From the NCBI GenBank assembly GCA_001584585.1, contig LSYV01000027.1, positions 295,914 to 336,300 on the forward strand: DNA of 40,387 nt. The letters run 5' to 3'. The DNA is from Gonium pectorale. Its lineage: Eukaryota; Chlorophyta; Chlorophyceae; Chlamydomonadales; Volvocaceae. How positions within the stretch are numbered: the first letter of the stretch is position 1; each line of letters starts with the position of its first letter. This document shows positions 32,927 through 40,387 of the stretch, piece by piece. Under the pieces are notes generated by a model, which did no database searches, was not told where the DNA came from, and saw only the letters and a program-made list of their open reading frames with translations. Both the position numbers and the translations under genes were made by a program.

Positions 32927-35900
32927 ATGTCCGACTACACAAATCTTGAGCATCCTCAGGAGCACAAGAAGCCCCCCACGTTCAAGGCCATTGGGAACTT
33001 GGTCTTGGCCACCAAACGCTTCCTCAATGCCCTCAACCCTTCATACGACTACGGGAAGCGGTCAACCTCGCCCACAATCAACGTAAGCAAGGAATGCGCT
33101 CTGCCGTGCTGACAGTTCGCAGATGCGAGAAGCTTGCGCCTCGAACCAATCACAGCGTTCATTGTTATTATTGTTCGTGGCCAAGCAAGAGTCCAATGCC
33201 CTGCGCCAGCTCCGAGGACAACAGTAGCCCGCCCAGTAGAAGCCTGTGTGCGCCACGGAGCACGCTTGTTTGCTGCTTTGGGAATAGTCCATTGGCAAGA
33301 GTGTCAGTGCCCTCCAACATGCGTGCTTGCCACGCAAAGCGGCCTGGTGTTGGCCTCGTTCACTCTGGGCAGTAGCCGCTCGAGCCCAGTACCATCAGGC
33401 TTGCCCATCCTCCTCCCCAACCCTTCACACGTATCCACAGGGGGTACCGTCTGGTCGGTTGGCGGCGTCTAACCGCCTGGCGAGTGCCCGCTCGGCCAGC
33501 GCTCGCACTCCCAGTGGCGTGCCCGGTTCGGGCATGAAGACGCTGTCTGGGCGTCCGGAGGTGGCGGGGAAGCAGCACGGCTTCAAGGTGTGTGTGCACT
33601 CTGTCCTTGACCCGGGCCCCTACCTTCAGCAACCTGAAGGAGCGACCCTGGGAACGCACGCGTTGCGGTATGCGGTGGCCGTTTATAATTGGCTGCCGTA
33701 AATGACGTGCTCTGAAGCGAGTCCTGTCCAGTCAGCGGTATGGGAAGTAGAACCACCGATCGCAGTGTGTGTGCACTGCGGCACCCTGTCGCCCATTAGC
33801 GGTTCTGACATATACTCCGCTACGCGCACGGAGGGACGTTCAGCGCTTTGTGGTCGTGGAAGCTGGGCCCAGTCCGCCGCTGCACTGCACGTCGGGCGCT
33901 CTCTCCGGGCCTCCCAGCCTCCTCTTCCCATGTCACCTTCTCCTTCCCCCCGGTTCCGTCCTGCACCCCGTCACTAGGGAAACCTCCTTTTCAAGCCTCT
34001 GCCGCCGCTGGCCAGCGAGCAGGAGACCACCGCGTAAAACGTGGTCGCCATGCGCATCGGCACAGAGCTGTGACCTGCTGCACCGGTGCGGACGCAGGTT
34101 TCAAGTGGTTTCCGTGAAGCAGGTCCTGGGTTCACCTCCGGATGGCACCTCGGGCATGCGGAACTCGGGTCCTGGAGCTGTTCTGGCTTTGGGCAACGAA
34201 ACATATATTCATTATGGGACTGGCATGATGCGTGTCTCAACTAAGAGAGGTTTGGGCTGAGTTGCGTATCGAGTGAAGGTAGCACCGGGCTCTCACAGCA
34301 GGGCACGCACCAAGGCGCAGGCGTGCGTTTGTAGTGCTTTGCTACGGGCTGTGGAGACGTCGCTGGAGTGCTGCAGTGTCGTGTTGCCGGATATGATGTT
34401 CTTGCGGCCGTATCAACTGTAATCACGCAATATCGTACGGCCAGGATTGTGCTCATAAACGCTGTCAACCCGCCCGCTGAGTGCGTCTAGCTTCATCTTG
34501 TGCTATCAGTATGCAAGAGTTTTCTTGGCGGCAAGGTGCCCGGCCGCTTGTTGGGGTTGTCTATGGGTGTACGTGTTTTTGGATATGGGTGCTCCGGCTG
34601 CCTCCCGTAGCTCTATTGCGCAAAGGATGGCCAGTTGCGTGACGACATGCTACTGCTGCCCCTTTTTGGCGGTTGAGAATCCCGGTTGCATCGTGTAGGT
34701 TTCATTTGGTATTGCATATGGGCCGAGCGCATCATCCTTGCAGCGCAGCCTGGATCCATCTCCTGTATGCATATAGCAGGTCTTTGCCGCCCTTTGTGCG
34801 CCGCCCTTGCGTAGCTAGGCCTGGTGGATGGGTGCGCGCTTTGCATGGGGAAATGGGCAATCTGGCGAATGGGGTAGCGGATGGGCCCCCTCGTCTCGTG
34901 GCAGCACATGTCCTCCTGCTGGCAGAGAGTGGGCGCGACATGCTTGGGCTTTCTTCCCAAACGCGACATGCTTGGGCTTTCTTCCCAAACAGAACTGAAC
35001 AGTGTAAGGTATTTTTTTGCCATGCCTACGTATCTGCCCGATGCTGACAACTGGTGCTGTGTTACGGCTGTCCTACGCGTGCAACTGTTATCTTTGCATC
35101 CCCCGACAGATATGGCGTGGAGTATTCCGCAACGCCTTGAGTCATCCATGCGCCATACCAATACCGCGAGTCATGCCGACTGTGGACTCGACCCTCAGGC
35201 GGCCACCCCAAGCACGCAAGCTGCTCACGCGTGGCAAAACCCATTGTACGACTGTAGGACAAACTTCCTCATGTAAATCAAACGATATCATCTATATCAA
35301 TGCACTTGCCGCAAGGTAGGGGGCCGTCAGTCACAGTTCCGAAAGGGAACCAAATCTCTGACCTACCCAAGCATGGCATCTAGGATCTGTTCGCTGCAAC
35401 GCCGAGAGCATACTGTCATGTGAACAGTTAGTGGGTCACGACGGGCGAATGGGCACGACTGATGGGCGCACCAGCATTTGGCACGAATCAGTGAGGAGCA
35501 GACGCTTGCGGCAGTCTCTAGACAGATGGAACTCACGCATCCCAACCGGGTGCCTACTGCCCATCCGCGCGGCCATCGTGGCAGCAGTGCTGCTGACAGG
35601 CGTTCTTCCACTCTACTACCACACACTGCAGTAAGTGCCTGGTGTACAGTGTTGGGTGGAATAGTTAATCGGGAACAGGGTGGTACGTCCCGTAGGACAC
35701 GGGTTGTACCCTGGCCCCACCAAGCCCGGGGACGCTGAATCCTCCTTTCCCCACAACACTAGGCGTGCGACAAACGCGTCTTACTCTTACGCAATAGTCT
35801 GCGGCATGCAACCTACAATGCAAATCAACGAGGAGGGGTACTGGGTGCCGATTCCGGTGGCGGCCCAGAGTCCCCCCGGCGCCCGGGACGTGAGCACCAA

Positions 35901-38542
35901 GGAAGGCTGCTGGCATGACTTCAGGTACGACCGATGTACCGGGAATGAAGACTCACGTAGAGCGCTTTCAATGCTCGCATCGTTTTGTACATGGGACGCG
36001 TGCGTCATTGGCGGCCGCTGGGGGTCTGCCCAGGCGCCGGTCACGCATTGTCAACCAGCTTTACCAGTCCCCTCCTCATCCCCTGCCTGACACCTAATGC
36101 GGTTCCCACCTTCCGCCCTCCCACCAGGCCCGCATCCCGACCATCCCTGCCCTGCCCGCCTGCCGTCCTTTGACCCCACTTACTTGCCTGCTGTGTAAGG
36201 CGACACCGCGCGGAAGCTGGGGCTCAACCTTGGGCACTACTCCCACTGTTGGCGGGGCGGTTGCCCCTGCCTCCACCCGTCTGCCCATCTTTTACCGTCG
36301 TTAATGCCCTGCCTGCAACCGTACAAAGGTATATAACCCCATCCTGCCCTGCCCACCTCTGTGCGCTGGCTCCCTCCGGGCCTGCCTTGGTGCCCCTCCC
36401 ACACACGCCCGCCCCAAGCCCCTTCTTCGAGACCGACGGCGACGTTGGCCAGAACTGGCCCTGGTCCAGGTCTGACTACTTCGCCTTCGTGATCACGGTG
36501 GAGGACGTGGACTGCAAGAGGCGGACAGCCTCCGCGCGCGTGCTGGCATACCCCTCCTCCCGGTTCGACGGGCTGCTTGGCAGCGTGAGACTGCCGCCAG
36601 GGGTTGTGCTGAGCCTCAGCCTAAACGGCGGCACGCCCGAAGAGTGGACGGTGAGATGTACGCGGGGGAGGCTTTGGCGGATTGCGTGGCTAATTTTCTT
36701 GCGGAGACGCGGAGGGTGGGGGTGGGAGCAAGCTGCGGTTGGGTCCCTCGCGACGCCACCCTGGATACCTGGACACCCAGCGCACACGCTGCGCAGCTCA
36801 AGATTAGTTCTCCGTCGACGCCAGCGCAGCATGCCCAGCGGCGCGCTCCTGTTGCCTCAGGGGGTCCCCAGCCGTGTGCGTGGACCCAGGGCTGCTGGGC
36901 AGCGTTAGTAGGCAGCTGCCGGACTGCTGAGGGGGTTGCCAAGTCGTTAGGTTCAATGTGGGCCCGGGCCGACGGACGCGTGATATCCGGGACCGCAGGC
37001 AAGGCCCTTGCTGTGAGCGGGCTCCCGGCCACAAGCTTACGGCATGCCTCTGTTGCTGTTGGGTGGCGTGGGCCGTCGCGAAACTTTGCAGCCCTTCGCA
37101 ACCAGCCTGCCTGAGCTGCCGCCCCACCCGACCCACCCGCCTGCTTGTCGACCCGTCCCGGCGGACTGGCTCCCCAGGATGGAGATGCATTCATTTCGGG
37201 TATTCCCAAGAAGACAGACGCCATCCCAGTGACTGGGGACCCCGAGCTGTCGTTCTATCCCTACGACAAGTGAGTAGGAGGGGGAGCGGCTTGAAAGTAA
37301 GACGTCTGGCGCGCACGTGGCGTAAAACGGTTCCGGCAGTGGGACCCTATGGTGTCTATCTGGGCTTGCAACTGCCCAATTACCGGCATGGACACGTGCG
37401 CATCCGGCGACAACCCTGGAACGATTGTCGGATAGCGCCGTGGCATATGGGGTGTACTTTTTCAAGCGGTTCCAGGGAGTGGTGAAACCTTTGCACGCTT
37501 GAGGCCGCAATCTCCGTTGCAGCCACCCATGCACCCGCTGCGGCGGGTGCCTCCCGCCTCCACCTCCCCCGTCGAACCGAAACGAACGCGGCCCTCGCCG
37601 CGCCCGTGCGCGGCATGTGCACCTGACACAGGTACTTCTTCAGTATCGCGATGATCCTCAAGTTCATAAACACGACCGACAACAATGCTACGTCTTTCGT
37701 GCCCTTTGTGGCCATCGTCGAGACGCGCAACCCGGCGTTCAGCTTCTACATGCCCCAAGGTAAGCAGCCGGTGGTAAAAGTGCGTAAAAGACCCGCACAC
37801 TCGGGGTCAGGCCCGGCACGCTCTGGCCTGCCGCGTTTGCATCCCGCACGTCCCTTGCGCTCCTCCCGGGCTGTTGAGGCTTGGGAACGCTGCCTTCGTG
37901 CGCCTCTCTGAAGGGCCGTTGGTTCTCCATCCCATCCGCCCTGCAATGCATCCAGGAGACATCCAGACCGTGCTGCTCACATCCAGCTCGGGTTTCGTAC
38001 TGGACGTGCACGTGTCCCGCACGTCCTTCGCCAAGGCCTTCTCAGGCTTCCTCTTTGTGTCCATGTGGGTCCTCTCCATATTCGCCGCCGTACACGCGCT
38101 CGACGTGGCGTTCGTACGGCCGCGCCGCGTCGTGCCGTTCGACGCGGCCATGTTCGCCGCCACGATGCTCTTCGCGCTGCCCGCCGTACGGCAAGTGCAG
38201 CCGGGCATCCCAGAGGTCGGCATCTTGATCGACATCACCGGCTTCTTTTGGAACATGATGCTGCTGGCGCTGGCCTGCTGCATCTACATCTCGATGACTT
38301 ACGGCCAGCATGTGCGGAGCTACGGGGAGCCCGAGAAGCCACCGGAGGAAGCCTTAGTGCTAGAGCCAGGGGAAAGGAGCAGGCGCGGACGCAAATTGGG
38401 TCCCACGGCAAGCTCGGTAGCGGTAGTGCAGGCGGGCGAGGACGCGGTCGGGGATGGCGGGTGCGAGAGGCATGGGGGCCACGGGGCGTCGCACGGCCTG
38501 GGCTCCGCCGCGGTGCAAGTCCAGATGTCGGAGACGGTGTAG
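32927..38542 (+). CDS. DUF4436-like multi-pass membrane protein
   Basis: Eight exons: 32927-33082, 33441-33587, 35515-35630, 35763-35924, 36419-36650, 37178-37269, 37632-37759 and 37956-38542. Phases agree throughout, giving 539 residues. A Ser/Arg/Ala-rich N-terminal region of about 100 residues, probably cytosolic, precedes a membrane segment (RAAIVAAVLLTGVLPLYYH). A non-cytosolic domain follows, with YWVPIPV, DYFAFVITVEDVDCKRR and DPELSFYPYDKYFFSIAMIL. Three more membrane segments (SGFLFVSMWVLSIFAAV, FDAAMFAATMLFALPA, GFFWNMMLLALACCIYIS) precede a charged tail. The central YPYDKY block and three C-terminal helices resemble DUF4436, a family of unknown function in bacteria, fungi and protists. 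The weakest part is the 1.9-kb intron 33588-35514 joining the first two exons, which might belong to another transcript. Confidence 0.72.
34936..34991 (+). repeat. 28-bp tandem duplication in intron
   Basis: Two copies of a unit beginning CGACATGCTTGGGCTTTC lie end to end at 34936-34963 and 34964-34991, inside the long intron of the DUF4436-like gene. They differ only at the last base or so. Confidence 0.85.
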
Positions 38543-38986
38543 GCGAGGTACATGGGCGGAATGGCGGGTCACTTGACATGGTTGCTGCATAGGGGATTGG
38601 TGTGGCGGATTTGTGATGGGGGATGCACGGCGTTTACGGCGCGGGTTGCGGTTCATTGGAGAAGACTTGGCATCTTTATGGGTGTATGACTGTTTCGACG
38701 ACACTGTGGCAGGCGTGGGGTGCATCAGCACTGGCAGGCTTCCTTGGCGGCGCTGCGGTGAGCGTGTAGAGCGCCCAAGGGGGTTGCGTTGGGGATTGGG
38801 TTGGGCGTTCACCGACGGAGTAAAGCGCCCAGTCTGCAGCCCAGCTGCTTAACTCGAGACGTATATTTGCGAATAAGCTCGAGCACTGAGCACGTGCCGC
38901 GGCCAGTGGTGTCGTGCGGACTCCAATATCAGTTTATCACTCGCGTGCGCGGTGCGTAGGTGCATGCGGCTCTGTCCGTCCTCGGA

Positions 38987-38991
38987 TGTAA
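38987..38991 (+). terminator. TGTAA polyadenylation signal (DUF4436-like gene)
   Basis: Consensus signal about 445 nt after the stop codon at 38542. Confidence 0.45.
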
Positions 38992-39088
38992 GACTTACTC
39001 ATCAATGGACATGCAATGCGAGCATGAGAGGGCGGATGGTTGTACTTGTCGACGCCAATGCTGTCCCCTCGTATTGTATGTTATGTAG

Positions 39089-39619
39089 GCCCGAGAGCCG
39101 GGGTGACGTCGTGCTGCGCACCGTACCCGTGAACACAATTGTTGGTGCATTTGATCGGGCGCTGGCTGTGGCCAACGGGTGCTTTGGCATAGCGCAGATG
39201 TACCGCATCCTCGAGCGTGTTGAGAAGTGCCTGGGACCTATTAGCCGCATTGTCACGTAAGACGAGGCCTGCGCTGGGTCTGGGGCATTGCGCTGATGCA
39301 AGAACTATGCCCGTCCAAGGGTGATATTTTATCAATCGGTTGAGCAGCAGGTCCGCGTATTGCGTGCGCGGGAACTGACGGGAACAGACGCACATTCATG
39401 TGGTTGGCGGCTTGGCGCGGTGACCCCCAGCATGCGCGGGGAAACACTCATGCTTTCAGGAGGCAGGTGTACCAACGACGGCGAGTTGTCCAATGGGGCC
39501 CGTCCCTGTCGAGTGGTTGTACAGTTTATGAGCTTGAAGGCGCCTTGCAGTTCAAGCGCCGGCACATGGTTACAATAACGAAAGAGGGCCCACCTGCTGT
39601 GGTGTCACCCTACTTCTAG
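39089..39619 (+). CDS. Possible two-exon coding fragment, unknown
   Basis: An open stretch bounded by an acceptor-like TATGTAG| at 39088 and a donor-like CAC|GTAAGA at 39253 encodes VNTIVGAFDRALAVANGCFG, IAQMYRILERVEKCLG and GPISRIV. It joins in phase 2 to an acceptor-like TTTCAG| at 39461. The reading then continues QVYQRRRVVQWGPSLSSG and YELEGALQFKRRHMVTITKE to a stop at 39619. No start codon or family is recognised. It may be the 3' end of a small gene, a pseudogene or a mobile-element piece. Confidence 0.25.
39534..39599 (+). repeat. 66-bp diverged repeat, copy 1
   Basis: It matches 40308-40373 without gaps at about 58 of 66 positions. In frame it reads EGALQFKRRHMVTITKEGPP. Half of the differences are silent. 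Confidence 0.8.
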
Positions 39620-40307
39620 GCTGTAGGCTGTCTGGGACACTAGGCAGTGCAGGCACGCAATAGTTTGAGTCTCAGGCGCTGAAGCGGGGTAGGGACGGCA
39701 TGGCAGGAAGCTTTGGGCGTCTTGATGTAGCAGGTTCCCTGTGCTCTGCTAGTCCCATCGGGTAACCCCGGGTATGGCACGCCGTGTCGGTTGGTTGTAT
39801 GGTGCGTTGCATCCTTCCAGTAGCTGTCCCCTACTGACTCGGCCTTAGTGTATCTTGGGGTCGCGTACGTCGTGGTATCAGCTGTGCCCTGCCGTCACGT
39901 GCCTGTGCGGTGCCGTAGGTCCGGGTTCTGTTGGAATTAGAAGAAAATTCTGCAGGTGAAGAGGGAACCAGCCTCTACGGACATACATACCAGGGCCCCG
40001 GATACATACATAGCCTGGCCTGCACTTGTTTTGGCGTTTTGGACCAAACAGGCTGTCGGATTTAGCTTCAACATACAACCGATCAGCCCACCCTTGTGCT
40101 GCTACCGGTTATTACCGGTTGCGGTACGACATGCACAGGTGTCCCTGGCTCGCAGCTGCCGCCGGTCGCGCGTAGGCTCCTTTGCATCGCCGATCCTGCC
40201 CCCAAAACACACCGCCCTATTGGAAACGCCAAGCACTCATCAGCGTGACGTTTGATAGTGCTATGACAAACCCAATGGTTAAGGAGCCGAGGGCCCTCAC
40301 GACCATT

Positions 40308-40373
40308 TTGAAGGCGCATTGCAGTTCAAGCGCCGGGACATGATTACGATTATGAAGGAGGCCCCACCTGCTG
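40308..40373 (+). repeat. 66-bp diverged repeat, copy 2
   Basis: Partner of 39534-39599, 774 bp downstream. In frame it reads EGALQFKRRDMITIMKEAPP. Flanking sequence on the left does not match, so the repeat is short or has a sharp boundary. The right side runs to the window end. Confidence 0.8.
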
Positions 40374-40387
40374 ACGTGCGCACCTCA

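Larger units (their letters stand above)
38543..40387. other. 3' region and unassigned right end
   Basis: This begins with the 3' UTR of the DUF4436-like gene (TGTAA at 38987-38991). Beyond it, no gene is certain. A possible plus-strand exon pair lies at 39089-39252 and 39462-39619. A diverged copy of part of the latter sits at 40308-40373. The rest has short open frames without features. Confidence 0.5.

Noticed and set aside
34613..35161. Minus-strand open frame of 182 residues
   Set aside because: It lies in the long intron of the plus-strand gene, includes the 28-bp tandem duplication, and has no recognisable domain.
1..40387. A bacterial-type defence system, CRISPR array or prophage
   Set aside because: The intron structure and the conserved eukaryotic genes rule out a prokaryotic context; no spaced repeats of CRISPR type were seen.

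Overview
This window looks like nuclear DNA of a volvocine green alga (Chlamydomonas, Volvox or Gonium type). It is GC-rich, and genes are split into many short, phase-consistent exons with GTGAGT/GTAAGT/GTGCG donors and pyrimidine-rich acceptors. TGTAA, the usual volvocine polyadenylation signal, follows several stop codons. Proteins carry long Ala/Ser/Pro/Gly-rich low-complexity stretches. No bacterial operon, rRNA, tRNA, CRISPR array or complete transposon is visible. All gene models are hand-built from reading frame, splice phase and family resemblance. The species is inferred, not proven.

Layout. 19-2092 (-): 5' part of a type II membrane protein of unknown family, running off the left edge. 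2093-3969: intergenic, with two GTAC-centred palindromes. 3970-10827 (-): seven-exon gene for a roughly 1,780-residue Ala/Ser/Pro-rich membrane protein with internal duplications and no recognised family. 11377-13794 (+): patatin-like phospholipase with a plastid-transit-like N-terminus. 14895-19519 (-): short-form tRNase Z in ten exons. 19675-23104 (+): histone N-alpha-acetyltransferase NAA40 (NatD) with a very long C-terminal extension; its 5' end is unresolved and it is divergent from tRNase Z. 25223-27945 (+): splicing factor SF3A subunit 2. 28826-31001 (-): NC2-alpha (DRAP1), a histone-fold transcription corepressor, with a long AT-hook-like, Ala/Gly-rich tail. 32927-38542 (+): multi-pass DUF4436-like membrane protein. 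38543-40387: mostly unassigned, with one possible exon and a diverged coding-type repeat.

Functional picture. Four genes are conserved nuclear or RNA housekeeping genes: tRNA 3' processing, histone H2A/H4 N-terminal acetylation, U2 snRNP assembly and TBP repression. They are interleaved with one lipid hydrolase and three membrane proteins of unknown function. They do not form a pathway. Gene pairs are arranged head-to-head (large protein/patatin, tRNase Z/NAA40, NC2-alpha/DUF4436) or tail-to-tail (patatin/tRNase Z, SF3A2/NC2-alpha), as is normal in a compact algal genome.

The most unusual items are the following. NAA40 carries an insertion and a ~400-residue extension. NC2-alpha has an AT-hook-like tail whose last exon changes frame. 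The large protein has a near-identical in-frame 152-bp duplication and a tandem 56-residue repeat, and retention of its intron 5 would add a hydrophobic tail. A perfect 33-nt palindrome lies next to a 3' splice site in SF3A2.
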